Origin: Atopobacter phocae ATCC BAA-285
Lineage (GTDB): Bacteria > Bacillota > Bacilli > Lactobacillales > Aerococcaceae
DNA length: 64,000 nucleotides
Assembly: GCF_000526675.1 (NCBI RefSeq)
Contig: NZ_JAGN01000002.1
Span: forward strand, 33,558 to 97,557
Direction: 5' to 3'
In this document: one piece after another, positions 55,106-64,000 of the stretch
How positions within the stretch are numbered: position 1 is the stretch's first letter
How the letters are laid out: each line of letters starts with the position of its first letter
Notes under the pieces: model-generated
Databases searched by the model: none
The model's input: only the letters and a program-made list of their open reading frames with translations
Told to the model about the DNA's origin: nothing
Translations under genes and position numbers: made by a program

Positions 55106-56083
55106 ATGAACACTTCACACTTAGAATATTTTGTCACAATTGTTGAGTCTGATTTTAATTTAACCGTTGCTGCAAAAAAATTATTTATCTCGCAACCGGC
55201 ACTTAGTAACTTTATTGTTCGCTTTGAACAATTAGAAGGTATTGAGGTTTTTATTCGTCGCAATGGACGTAATATTGCACTAACAGCTGCAGGTGAATTA
55301 CTTTATCAAAATGCTAAAGAGATATTAGCTCTGTACAACCAAACAATGGATAGCATTCATGAACTTGCCCGGTTCCCTAGCGGATCGATTCGTATTGGTA
55401 TTCCACCACTTGTTTTGAGTGTGCTTTTCACGAAAGTTTTGTCTAAACTAATTTCGATTAATCCTAATATTAAATTTGAGGTCGTGGAAAATGGGGCGCA
55501 TGAACTCACTTCGAAGCTCGAACAAGAAACAATTGATATTGCCATAATCTTGCATCCTCATGAAGTTAATTTAAAATATTACCATGAAATTGTTTTGTTT
55601 GAAGACAATTTAATGGGTTATGTTAATCAACAACATCATTTAGCACATCTTAACAGACCTTTAAAATGGTCAGACATTAAGACGTGCGAACTAGTCACAT
55701 TCAATGATCATTTTTTAATTCGACATCATCTAAATCATAAATTTGAGGAATTAAATATTGCACCAAAAATCATCAGTGAATCGAGTTCATGGGACTTTTT
55801 ACTTGAAATGGTCAGATATTCTGATGTGTTGACTATTCTACCGCGCCCTCTAGAAAAATTTATCAATCACTCAAATATACAGTGTGTTCCTTTCGAAAAT
55901 CCGATTCCATGGAAAGTAATTATGTTAATTCCTAAGAAAAAACATTATACGTTGATTGAGTTATATATTTTGCAAAGTATGTTTGAGTATTTTAATACCG
56001 GACAACTTGTTGATAGTATTAATGATTTCAAAGGAAAAAATACACAAACTTCTACCAGTGATTTCTTTGAAAACTTTAAATAA
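55106..56083 (+). CDS. LysR-family regulator divergent from ato operon
   Basis: This 325-aa LTTR has an N-terminal winged helix (LTVAAKKLFISQPALSNFIVRFEQLEG, helix-turn-helix about residues 18-40) and two substrate-binding lobes from about residue 90. The position, back to back with the thiolase gene, makes it the likely activator of the ato genes. The inducer is unknown. AGGAGG precedes the ATG. Confidence 0.87.
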   Translation: MNTSHLEYFVTIVESDFNLTVAAKKLFISQPALSNFIVRFEQLEGIEVFIRRNGRNIALTAAGELLYQNAKEILALYNQTMDSIHELARFPSGSIRIGIPPLVLSVLFTKVLSKLISINPNIKFEVVENGAHELTSKLEQETIDIAIILHPHEVNLKYYHEIVLFEDNLMGYVNQQHHLAHLNRPLKWSDIKTCELVTFNDHFLIRHHLNHKFEELNIAPKIISESSSWDFLLEMVRYSDVLTILPRPLEKFINHSNIQCVPFENPIPWKVIMLIPKKKHYTLIELYILQSMFEYFNTGQLVDSINDFKGKNTQTSTSDFFENFK

Positions 56084-56279
56084 ATTTAATAATGGTAGAA
56101 AATTTTGTTATACTTTATTTGCTCAAAATTTATACACATTATAATATACTGTGTAGGGCGCTCAAAAATTGTTAAATATAACTTAAAAACAGTTTAAATT
56201 TTTAATCAATTCTGCATTTTCATTCACGAAAATATTTTAAAGATTTCAAGAAGATATAATTAGCGAAGAAATAAACAAA

Positions 56280-56311
56280 AACGACAGATCATCCCATCTG
56301 TCGTTTTTTAT
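56280..56311. terminator. Terminator between lysR and egtU-like gene
   Basis: AAAACGACAGAT and ATCTGTCGTTTT arms with T6 lie between the convergent genes. The sequence resembles the hairpin at 50908. Confidence 0.78.
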
Positions 56312-56340
56312 TTATTTGTCTTATTGATTTAGTTTTTAAG

Positions 56341-57867
56341 CTATTTAACACGATTTATCAACTTATTATTTTCTAAATAAGTTTTCGCTACGCTATATGC
56401 AGATTGTCCTTCGACTTTTACCTGATAATTCATTTGAGCCATTTCTTCTTCGGTAATTTTTCCTGCTAATTGGTTCAAAATGGTCTTCAGTTCTGGGTAT
56501 TTTTTCAATGTTTTTTCTTGTAATAATGGGGCTCCTTGATAAGGTGGAAAGAGCTGTTGATCGTCTTCAAGTAAGACTAAATCATATTCGACTATCTCGC
56601 TGTCTGTCGAATACGCTTCAATCAATTGGACTTCATCGTTTACAATTGCTTGATAGCGTAAAGAAGGTTCCATCGTTACAATATTTAAATCTAATCCATA
56701 TTTCTTTTTCAATCCAATGGCTCCATCTTCTCGATCATTAAATTCTAACGTAAAACCAGCTTTCACCTGATCTTTTACCCGTGCTAAATCCGAGACGGTC
56801 TTCAACTGATAACGTTCTGCAAAATCACGTCGAACCGCTATAGCATATGTGTTTTGATAGGCCATTGGTTGTAATAATACGAGTTGATCTTGTTCTTTCA
56901 CTCCTACTTTGGCTTGTTGATACACTTCTTTCGGATCATTTGAGAGCTTCGGTGGATTGTCTAGTAAAGACGAAGTGATTGTACCTGTAAATTCTGTATA
57001 CAGATCAATATCTTCTGATTTTAACGCTTCATACAGAAAAGTCGTTTTCCCAAAATTTGGTTTGACCTTCACTTGGATATCGGACTGATCTTCAATGAGT
57101 AGCTGATACATGTGTGATAAAATCTCCGGTTCAGGTCCCAATTTACCCGCAACCGTAATCACTTGGCTATTTTGACTCATCATGCGCCAAGATTGAAATG
57201 ATGCGAATAATCCCACTATGATAGCTAGAAAGACTAACATGATTCTTTTTAACTTCATTGTTTCCATTCGTTTAATTAAGAGGTTGAATACCACTGCTAA
57301 CAACGCCGAACTAATGGCCCCAATTAAAATGAGCGACATGTTATTCCGATCAATTCCTAAAAGGATAAAAGATCCCATGCCTCCAGCACCGATTAATGCC
57401 GCTAAAGTAGCCGTACCAATCACAAGAACGGTGGATGTCCGAATTCCCGAAATAATGACCGGTAGAGCTAACGCAATTTGATATTTTTTTAATTTTTCAC
57501 GTCGTGTCATCCCAAAGGCTTCGGCTGCTTCTTCTAATCTTGGATCAATTTGATAAAAACCTGTTACGGCATTTTGCAAGATAGGAAAGACAGCATATAT
57601 CGTTAAAGCAACTACTGCAGGTAATGTACCAATCCCCATGATTGGAATAAACAATCCCAATAACGCTAAAGATGGGATGGTCTGTAATATACCAGTCACT
57701 TGTAGTACACCTTCTGTTAAACGTTTATATTTACTAATGAAGATGGCTAATGGGACGGCAATGAATATCGCAATGATTAAAGCAATTAACGATAGTTGTA
57801 GATGTTGACCTAACGCAATTAACCACTCATCATAACGCCCTATAAATGTTTGCCATAAATCCATCAT
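56341..57867 (-). CDS. egtU: ABC permease fused to substrate-binding domain (EgtU-like)
   Basis: This 508-aa protein has an OpuB/ProW-type permease (about residues 1-205, six segments, EAA motif [20 protein letters not shown]) joined to an extracytoplasmic OpuAC-type binding domain (about 228-508). The domain begins [19 protein letters not shown] and contains [19 protein letters not shown]. This fused form with a [10 protein letters not shown] start fits EgtU, the ergothioneine transporter subunit of Streptococcus and Listeria. Choline, carnitine or betaine transport remains possible. It overlaps the ATPase gene by 4 bp. Confidence 0.72.
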   Translation of the reverse strand: MMDLWQTFIGRYDEWLIALGQHLQLSLIALIIAIFIAVPLAIFISKYKRLTEGVLQVTGILQTIPSLALLGLFIPIMGIGTLPAVVALTIYAVFPILQNAVTGFYQIDPRLEEAAEAFGMTRREKLKKYQIALALPVIISGIRTSTVLVIGTATLAALIGAGGMGSFILLGIDRNNMSLILIGAISSALLAVVFNLLIKRMETMKLKRIMLVFLAIIVGLFASFQSWRMMSQNSQVITVAGKLGPEPEILSHMYQLLIEDQSDIQVKVKPNFGKTTFLYEALKSEDIDLYTEFTGTITSSLLDNPPKLSNDPKEVYQQAKVGVKEQDQLVLLQPMAYQNTYAIAVRRDFAERYQLKTVSDLARVKDQVKAGFTLEFNDREDGAIGLKKKYGLDLNIVTMEPSLRYQAIVNDEVQLIEAYSTDSEIVEYDLVLLEDDQQLFPPYQGAPLLQEKTLKKYPELKTILNQLAGKITEEEMAQMNYQVKVEGQSAYSVAKTYLENNKLINRVK

Positions 57868-58592
57868 ACTAACTCCTCGCTTTCAAATAAGCGATACACA
57901 AAGTCATTCGCCGGCTCTTTTAAAATTTCTTCGGGTGTTGCGATTTGAACAATCGACCCTTCATTGACAATACAAATTTGTGTTGCCAGTTTCAGCGCTT
58001 CACGCATATCATGTGTGACAAATACAATTGTGATTCCTAACTCTTCATGTAATTGTTTAATTAAATCTTGCAAATCTTTACGAATTAAAGGATCTAAAGC
58101 TGAGAAAGGCTCATCCATTAATAAAACTTTAGGCTTTGTAATAATCGCACGCAAAATACCAATTCGTTGTCGTTCACCACCTGATAGTTCGTTAGGATAT
58201 CGATCAATATATTCTTGAGATGGTAAACCTACTTTATCAAGCAAACGACAAACTGCTGCGTTCGTTTCTTCTTTATCCCATTTTTTCATTTCAGGAATTA
58301 GCGCAATATTTTCACCAATTGTTAAATTAGGAAAGAGTGAGCCTTCTTGCAAAACGTATCCCATATTGAAGCGGAGCTCCCTTAAATCCCACTCATGTAA
58401 CGGTGTCCCCTCAAAAAGAATCTCACCATCCGTTGATTCAATTAAGCGATTCATCATTTTTAATAACGTCGTTTTCCCTGAACCAGATAATCCAACAATG
58501 ACAAAAAAAGCACCGGACTCAATGGCAAAGTTCACTTGCTTAATGGTTTCGTTCTCTCCATATGTTTTAGTGACACGATTAAATTCAAACAT
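57864..58592 (-). CDS. egtV: ABC ATPase of osmolyte/ergothioneine transporter (EgtV-like)
   Basis: This 242-aa ATPase of the OpuCA/ProV group has Walker [10 protein letters not shown], signature LSGGERQR, Walker [13 protein letters not shown] and H loop VTHD. It lacks the C-terminal CBS domains found in osmoregulated OpuA/OpuC ATPases, as in EgtV. This argues against ionic-strength control. The ATG follows GGAGGAG. Confidence 0.8.
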   Translation of the reverse strand: MFEFNRVTKTYGENETIKQVNFAIESGAFFVIVGLSGSGKTTLLKMMNRLIESTDGEILFEGTPLHEWDLRELRFNMGYVLQEGSLFPNLTIGENIALIPEMKKWDKEETNAAVCRLLDKVGLPSQEYIDRYPNELSGGERQRIGILRAIITKPKVLLMDEPFSALDPLIRKDLQDLIKQLHEELGITIVFVTHDMREALKLATQICIVNEGSIVQIATPEEILKEPANDFVYRLFESEELV

Positions 58593-58903
58593 GTTCTCCT
58601 CCTTTAGCGTTATAGCCTGATATTTTTTGATAGAAGTTTAGTGACTTTTTTTATTATCTCTTATAGTTCATTATGTCGCTTTAAGATTTTTCAATCTTTA
58701 CCGGCTATATTACCTTTATTTTACCCGTATATTTAATACAAATAAAACAATTCGTCTTTTGACTTTAGTGGCGTTGTTTAATTCATACGATTAATTCATT
58801 CCAATGAGCACTACGTCCATAAAAAAACACGCTAACCTAAAGGCTAACGTGCTTTTTCGTGCGCTCTTTTAAATCGAAGCATCACTATACTATTTAGTTT
58901 CAT
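58593..58903. other. Gap holding egtV promoter and the terminator of the upstream unit
   Basis: The region is A/T-rich. A hairpin at 58820-58857 ends the upstream minus-strand unit. The rest should hold the egtV promoter. No gene is seen. Confidence 0.5.
58820..58857 (-). terminator. Terminator after the 115-aa protein gene
   Basis: On the minus strand, AGCACGTTAGCC and GGTTAGCGTGTT pair around TTTA, followed by T6. Confidence 0.82.
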
Positions 58904-59251
58904 TTACCAAATACTAATCGTTTCGGTGTATACTTTTTGATCCCCTTTTGTTGCTTCTATTACTAGGTCAGAAGGTACAAAACTTTCTCCTTTATATTTT
59001 GGATAACAAGTATAGCCGTTCACTAAATGATCTTGTATCATATGCTCAATTCGCTCATCACATCGTTCTTTTAAATCTCGATGAACGGGTGGGACAAATA
59101 CAATATTCCTCGCATCATTCGTTCCATTAAAACGAGCCGGTAATAAATAAAGCTCGCTCAATTTGCCTTCCTCCACCTCTTTTATTGCTTTCTCTTTACT
59201 GTCTATATCGGTGAAATCTAGACCTGTTGCGCCATTTAAATAATCCATCAT
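58904..59251 (-). CDS. Unrecognised 115-aa protein, partner of large neighbour
   Basis: This is an acidic protein with no signal or membrane segment. ELYLLPARFNGTNDARNIVFV and the final VIEATKGDQKVYTETISIW suggest a small alpha/beta fold; a single Trp ends the chain. AAAGGAG precedes the ATG. It starts 37 bp after the 1045-aa gene and ends before a strong terminator, so the two form an operon. A small partner or immunity-like role is possible, but no family is recognised. Confidence 0.6.
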   Translation of the reverse strand: MMDYLNGATGLDFTDIDSKEKAIKEVEEGKLSELYLLPARFNGTNDARNIVFVPPVHRDLKERCDERIEHMIQDHLVNGYTCYPKYKGESFVPSDLVIEATKGDQKVYTETISIW

Positions 59252-59288
59252 ACCTGCTCCTTTCTCTTTAGAAATACTAAACTTTTAT

Positions 59289-62200
59289 TTAATTGATACG
59301 GTCTTTTAAATCAATGTTATAAGTATAAATGTCGGGCGCATGGTAATCAAACAATACTGAATGAATTCCCTTCACTTGATCATTAAATAATAAACCATCC
59401 CCATGGTTAGATATATAAATATCCATCGTCCCATCTACCGCTCGACTATGTAATTCAATTTCAACCGGATTAATCGCTTTTAGCTCCCACTTTTTTTGTG
59501 GTGTTCTGACAATAACTTTGCCTCTAAAGATTCCACGCCTTAAATCAATAAGTTCGTCAAACATAATATAATTATATTTTAAATAATAGTATTTTTCTTT
59601 AATTTGTTTGTTTACAAATTGATGGATAGATATCTCGTTCACTTTAAACACCTGTCCAACAAAATCTTCTCTCAAATAAAATTCTGTATCGATCTTCCAC
59701 AGTAATCTATTTTTGACTTTTTCTTGCTCGACCAGCTGTTCATAAAAATAAATGGTATAGGTCGTAAACGATTTAAATGATTTAATTATGGTTGGCTCTC
59801 CACTTATAAAAAATGGACTAGTAAACACTTTATTTTGACCCTCATACATTTCGAAAAAGACTTTATTTTTTCCGTGGTAATACGGCGTTATTTCTAATTT
59901 TTTGGGTTGATCATTATACTGAATCTTAGTTTTTTCTTTATTCATAACATTACTAATAAAACAATTGATTGTATATTTTTGTATTCCTTTAGACTGAAAT
60001 ACTAAAGATATAAATGGGGTATCATAAACCATTTGCGTTAAAAATGAAAGTGAAACTTCTTTCATAAATCCCCCATCTCGTAAAACAATATAATCGCTAA
60101 GCACTTCGCCTGTTGATGAATATACTGATAATGTATCACACATTGAATCATATAGCGTTAAAAAAGTAAGCGCGTCTATCTCTTTTAACCACAAATCTTC
60201 CCCGGTTGTACGCCAGTTAGAAGACGTTGTTTTATAAAACCCAAAATCAAAAGGTAAACAATAGACGAAAGGGTCATTATCTCTTTCAAAGAGTAAAAAC
60301 TCTGGATTAAAACCCTCTCGTTTAATTTCTTCATGGAAAGGCTGATGCAATAAACTTGAAAGAACATTCACTTGAAAGGTCTCTGTATTAATCATCACTT
60401 TAGAAAACTCTAAACGACGATCAATAGCAAATGTTTCTTTCAACACACGCTTTTTTCGGCCTGATACAAATTGATTAATTTCCAACGTGTACATGCCAAC
60501 TACCTGTAATGCTAGATCAATGGAATATCTTGATACTTGCCCATTTTTCATGATACGATGCGGCAGATCCATTAATTTACGACGTTTTCCATTCAGAATC
60601 ACCTCGAATTTGGAAGACTGCTCATCTGTTTCAAATGCAGCTAAAGTAACGGACCGATATACTGGTATCAGTTGCGTTTCATCCATCCGTTTCACGTAAC
60701 AATTGAGGTGCCGTTCTCCAAAAATACCGGATTGAAATACATGCGAAAATGAGAATAACTCATGCCCCACTTCAATCACATCGCCTACGTTAACTTCTCG
60801 ATAGCCCAGCTCATAAGAATCCTGGCTAAGGAAATGATTAAATGATCCTTCCCCTTTTTTATAGCAAATATAAACGACACCCGACATTTCTGTATAATTA
60901 CTTATTTCTAATCCTTGTCGATCAAACACTATATAATTTCGATAAAGTTCTGCTTGGCTATCATAGATGACTTCTTCCCCAGCCTTTAACTCATACCTTA
61001 ATTGTCCTAGAGGATGCGCTAGTTCGATTCGATGGGAAACAATCCGATATCCCCCAATAATTTCTCTTAGGCGCAGTGAATGCGTTCGATAGACTAAATC
61101 ATCTCCATTAAAAACTACGATAGAAAGATCTTCTTCTCTATATTTCGATTTAATACGATGATCCGGTAAATCGAGCCAAATCCTTTGGTTATCATAGGAA
61201 AAACTTGATGACCATCTCAACGGCATTCTTAATTGATGAGCATTCTCACGTGAAGAAGACTTTATCGTCTCGGCAAAAGCTTGTTTCCATCCTTCATAGC
61301 CTGTTTTTAAATAAGAAGACGCGATGTCAACTGGCTTATCCCAATAATATTGATCAATAATCTTAACGATTTGTGTACTTAATTCAATTAAATCATTTAA
61401 TCCTTCATCATATTGAATTAATTGCTTCGTCGGTATGATTAATCGATATGTTTTTTGCGTTGCTTTAATCGAAATATCTTCTTTATCTGTCATATTCATT
61501 CGTAAATCATCAAAGACAAATTGAAACTCTTCATAAAGATTTTCTGGTACATCATATTCAAAATTGATTTTATAAATATCAAAAATAAAATCAAAAAAGG
61601 CAGCTAAGAAATGTTGAGGAACTAAGGCATGTTCAATCGCTACATTGATAATTCTTCTTCGACTCCCCGATTCATTTTCTCGTTTAAATTCTGATAAAAT
61701 CGATCGAATGACTCCTTCGACTTGTTGCGGAGTATATTGTTGATAGATTGATGGATAATGTTTTTGAACCCATTCATAATAATTACCATCATATTCAAGT
61801 ATTGCAATGAGCGCTAACGAAACAACGACCAATTCCGGTTCTCTTACCCAATGACTGTATGATTTTAACGCGAACATTAATTGGCTTTCGGCTTGTTTGT
61901 GAATGTCCGCTATCATGGTTTTATGATCTAATATTTTTAAAAGATGCATGCCAAGATTTTGTCTTTTCTTCACCCGTTCACACAAATATTCTAATGACGT
62001 GTCGTTATTTAAGCTCATCATTTGATGAGGCTTCATTGTCGTATGAGTTGCAGCTATTCCATTCAAGCTGTCCGTTGATTGTTTGGGTTGTTGCTTTAAT
62101 GGATGACTATCCTTTTGAGACGATGATTTTAAATGCTTTGACAATTGTTTGTTTTTATCATGTATTGAAACTTTAGAAATTGATGGTTGGGCTTGAGCTA

Positions 62201-62426
62201 TTTTATGTGTAAGATCCATTATTTCATGATAGTCATCACTTGTTAAACGGCGATTATTTATAACGGCTTTAACGGCTCTTAATAACTCTTGTCCATATTC
62301 TGTTTGATTGATTTCATTAATGGATAGTGCCAACCATTTTCTAAGCTCAACCACTGCCATGGGTTTTAATTTTTTATCTCGATCCATTTCACTGATTAAC
62401 GATACTAACTGATTCATGCAATTCAA
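59289..62426 (-). CDS. Unrecognised 1045-aa protein
   Basis: This is a very large protein with no signal peptide, membrane segment or recognised catalytic motif; no Walker, HD, PD-(D/E)xK or zinc pattern was seen. Residues about 1-75 are helical. About 95-150 is a Ser/Gln/Lys-rich linker. About 150-400 is helical (SLALIAILEYDGNYYEWV, HALVPQHFLAAFFDFIFD). The remaining 600 residues look beta-rich, with many Tyr and Phe. The start is TTG behind GAGGG; ATG nine bases later is an alternative. It is followed by a 115-aa gene and neighbours an IS insertion. Function is unknown. Confidence 0.6.
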   Translation of the reverse strand: MNCMNQLVSLISEMDRDKKLKPMAVVELRKWLALSINEINQTEYGQELLRAVKAVINNRRLTSDDYHEIMDLTHKIAQAQPSISKVSIHDKNKQLSKHLKSSSQKDSHPLKQQPKQSTDSLNGIAATHTTMKPHQMMSLNNDTSLEYLCERVKKRQNLGMHLLKILDHKTMIADIHKQAESQLMFALKSYSHWVREPELVVVSLALIAILEYDGNYYEWVQKHYPSIYQQYTPQQVEGVIRSILSEFKRENESGSRRRIINVAIEHALVPQHFLAAFFDFIFDIYKINFEYDVPENLYEEFQFVFDDLRMNMTDKEDISIKATQKTYRLIIPTKQLIQYDEGLNDLIELSTQIVKIIDQYYWDKPVDIASSYLKTGYEGWKQAFAETIKSSSRENAHQLRMPLRWSSSFSYDNQRIWLDLPDHRIKSKYREEDLSIVVFNGDDLVYRTHSLRLREIIGGYRIVSHRIELAHPLGQLRYELKAGEEVIYDSQAELYRNYIVFDRQGLEISNYTEMSGVVYICYKKGEGSFNHFLSQDSYELGYREVNVGDVIEVGHELFSFSHVFQSGIFGERHLNCYVKRMDETQLIPVYRSVTLAAFETDEQSSKFEVILNGKRRKLMDLPHRIMKNGQVSRYSIDLALQVVGMYTLEINQFVSGRKKRVLKETFAIDRRLEFSKVMINTETFQVNVLSSLLHQPFHEEIKREGFNPEFLLFERDNDPFVYCLPFDFGFYKTTSSNWRTTGEDLWLKEIDALTFLTLYDSMCDTLSVYSSTGEVLSDYIVLRDGGFMKEVSLSFLTQMVYDTPFISLVFQSKGIQKYTINCFISNVMNKEKTKIQYNDQPKKLEITPYYHGKNKVFFEMYEGQNKVFTSPFFISGEPTIIKSFKSFTTYTIYFYEQLVEQEKVKNRLLWKIDTEFYLREDFVGQVFKVNEISIHQFVNKQIKEKYYYLKYNYIMFDELIDLRRGIFRGKVIVRTPQKKWELKAINPVEIELHSRAVDGTMDIYISNHGDGLLFNDQVKGIHSVLFDYHAPDIYTYNIDLKDRIN

Positions 62427-62698
62427 CTCACTACCCTCATTTCCTATTTAGTCTAAATTTTATATCTAATTACTAATGATTTATGTGCAATTTAATTCTC
62501 TATCTTCAATCCTATTCTATTATATCAAACGCTTCCACAAAATGTTCAGCCTATAATTATTATATGTCAATTATTCATGAACAGTCTTTCGTAACTAACT
62601 GATAAAATCTTCTAATTATTAAGTTCATATTGTTGCTAATTAGTAATTTTAAATAATATAATGGTGTTACATAAGAAAATTTTAAAGGAGATGAATGG
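62427..62698. promoter_or_regulatory. Divergent control region before sugar-binding lipoprotein
   Basis: For the lipoprotein gene, TTGCTA (62633-62638) and TATAAT (62657-62662) are spaced by 18 bases, with AAAGGAG before the ATG. ATCAAACGCTTCCA at 62524-62537 matches 12 of 14 cre positions on the reverse strand, but is more than 100 bp upstream. Confidence 0.45.
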
Positions 62699-63688
62699 AT
62701 GAAGAAGAAAAATTTATTACTGATTATATCACTGTTTTTAGCTATTGTATTAGTAGGATGTTCAACAGAAAGCAAACAAGAGGCTAATTCTAATGAAATT
62801 AGCTTTATGATTCCGGATTGGGGCGCGCCAACTGATGATATGCTAAAAGAATTTAAAGACGAAACAGGTATCACTGTTAACGTCATTCCAACTTCTTGGG
62901 ATGATATTAGAAGTAAAATCGCTACAGCAGCAGCGGGGAATCAAGTCGCAGCAGATGTGTTTGAAGTGGATTGGTCATGGCTTGGTGAATTTCGTTCAGC
63001 TGATTGGTTAATGCCAATTGAGATGAGTGAAGAAGACATCAAAGATATGCCTACATTGAAATCATTCTCTGTTGATAACGAGATTTATGCGATTCCATAC
63101 GCTAATGACTTTAGAATTGCTTACTTTAACGAAGACATGTTCAAACAAGTTGGAAAAGAAGCACCTAAGTCATGGGATGATTTATACGAAGCAGCGATGC
63201 TTTTAAAGGAAAAAGGGATTGCTAAATATCCTGTTGGACTACCACTTCGAGCTGACGAAAGCACAACGACAACACTCATGTGGTTAGCATACACTCGTAA
63301 CAACATCTTCTTTAATGATGATAACACGATTAATGAAGAAGCTTTAAAAGACGGACTAGAAACAATTGATCAGTTTGTAAAAGCTGGTTTAATCGATCCA
63401 AGTAATACAGAAATATCTGGTCAACAAGTTTACGCTAAAATCTTGAATAGTGAAATTGCCTTTATGGTTGGTCCTTCATCATATGTCACTCGTGTTAACG
63501 ACGATAGTCAATCTAAAGTAGTGGGACAAGTTAAACCAATCTTACTTCCAGGTAAAACAGATACTGCTCAATCTACTTTACCTTTTGCAGAAGCTGTTGG
63601 TATTTCTAAATACACTAAAAATAAAGAAGCTGCAGAAACATTTGTTAAATGGTATACATCGAAAAAGAATCAGATAAAGTCCATATAA
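62699..63688 (+). pseudogene. ABC sugar-binding lipoprotein truncated by IS insertion
   Basis: This is a family-1 extracellular solute-binding protein with a basic N-terminus, hydrophobic core and lipobox LVGC. SWDDIRSKIATAAAGNQVAADVFEVDW and the conserved GISKYTKNKEAAETFVKWY place it with sugar-binding lipoproteins of about 420 aa. Only 324 native residues remain. The last codons and the stop at 63688 come from the IS end at 63673. Loss of the C-terminal quarter should destroy function. The rest of the gene and its permeases may lie beyond the IS. Confidence 0.82.
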
Positions 63689-64000
63689 TTGTGTAAAAGA
63701 TAAAAGGTCATATAAAGCTCCTTTTACGGTACAATGTTTTTACCACAAAACATACCTAGGAGGACTTTACATGACCCAAGTACATTTTACAATGAATAGA
63801 GAAGAGGTTCAAAGCATTATTGAACATTCGGTAAAAGATGATGCCTCGAAAAGCATTTTGACAACAGTGTTCAACCAATTGATGGAGAATCAACGAACAG
63901 AATATATCCAGGCCGATAACTATGAACGAGCAGAAAGTCGTCAGAGCCAAAGAAATGGCTATTATGAACGAGACTTTACCACGCGGGTAGGTACACTTCG
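63673..64000 (+). mobile_element. IS256-family insertion sequence, left end (truncated by window)
   Basis: The element starts with GATAAAGTCC-ATATAATTGTG, close to the IS256 terminal repeat, and keeps the IS256-type promoter region and ribosome site before its transposase. The 8 bases before it (AAGAATCA, 63665-63672) are the candidate target duplication. The right end is outside the window. Confidence 0.88.
63771..64000 (+). CDS. IS256-family transposase, N-terminal part
   Basis: The first 76 residues of a mutator-type transposase are present. They start MTQVHFTMNREEVQSIIEHS and run to the conserved RQSQRNGYYERDF and TTRVGTL segments typical of the IS256 group. AGGAGG precedes the ATG. The DDE catalytic domain lies beyond the window, so intactness cannot be judged. 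Confidence 0.88.
   Translation, partial: MTQVHFTMNREEVQSIIEHSVKDDASKSILTTVFNQLMENQRTEYIQADNYERAESRQSQRNGYYERDFTTRVGTL

Noticed and set aside
56341..57867. Plain glycine betaine transporter
   Set aside because: The fused layout, the missing CBS domains in the ATPase and the start of the binding domain fit EgtU better, though not conclusively.

Overview
The window is low-GC Gram-positive (Firmicutes) DNA. The gene content fits a lactic acid bacterium of the order Lactobacillales, in the Enterococcaceae, Carnobacteriaceae or Aerococcaceae sphere: a citrate lyase cluster with a CitO-type GntR regulator, LipL next to a YwfO-type HD protein, PTS-dependent dihydroxyacetone kinase, a methionine T-box, a PyrR attenuator, an LPXTG protein with a YSIRK-like signal, and an IS256-family element. 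The genus cannot be fixed from the sequence alone. Nothing looks like a prophage, plasmid or CRISPR locus. The only mobile element is the IS at the right edge.

Layout, left to right. At 0-8 kb there is a DUF697-type GTPase and a uracil permease behind a PyrR attenuator. The two U32-family tRNA-hydroxylation genes (trhP2, trhP1) follow, split by a metal module made of an ArsR-type sensor and a P1B-4 ATPase with a palindromic operator. At 8-12.6 kb lies a TPP-riboswitch thiamine salvage operon (thiM, thiE, HAD phosphatase, thiD, methyltransferase, tenA). At 12.6-15 kb are a 2-hydroxyacid dehydrogenase, tRNA-Thr(CGU) and a sirtuin without zinc cysteines. At 15-19.4 kb is a MacAB/YknXYZ-like efflux operon with extra membrane proteins. 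At 19.5-24.7 kb are lipL-ywfO and, on the other strand, tsaB-GNAT fusion-tsaD. At 25-30 kb are dhaKLM and a T-box-controlled metNIQ operon.

The second half is accessory and catabolic. It holds an LPXTG adhesin with large modular repeats, a GH31 glycosidase, and the citrate fermentation cluster (citDEF plus 2-hydroxycarboxylate transporter, divergent citCX, then citG-citO). Next come a CdaR-glycerate kinase-GntP locus, an AEC permease with a D-2-hydroxyacid dehydrogenase, a CinD/Frm2-type nitroreductase, and an acetoacetate/short-chain fatty acid cluster (thiolase, CoA-transferase AB, AtoE) with a divergent LysR regulator. A permease-binding protein fusion plus ATPase that fits the ergothioneine transporter EgtUV follows. 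The window ends with an unrecognised two-gene unit (1045 aa and 115 aa) and a sugar-type binding lipoprotein cut off by an IS256-family insertion.

Two themes link the parts. First, RNA-level attenuation is frequent: PyrR site, TPP riboswitch and Met T-box, each ending in a clear intrinsic terminator. Second, CcpA (cre)-like sequences lie in the control regions of several carbon-source operons (dha, cit, glycerate, AEC/dehydrogenase, ato), suggesting that the right half is a catabolite-repressed organic-acid block. The best candidates for something undescribed are the 1045-aa/115-aa pair, the metal-sensor-linked trhP2, the zinc-less sirtuin, and the methyltransferase embedded in the thiamine operon.
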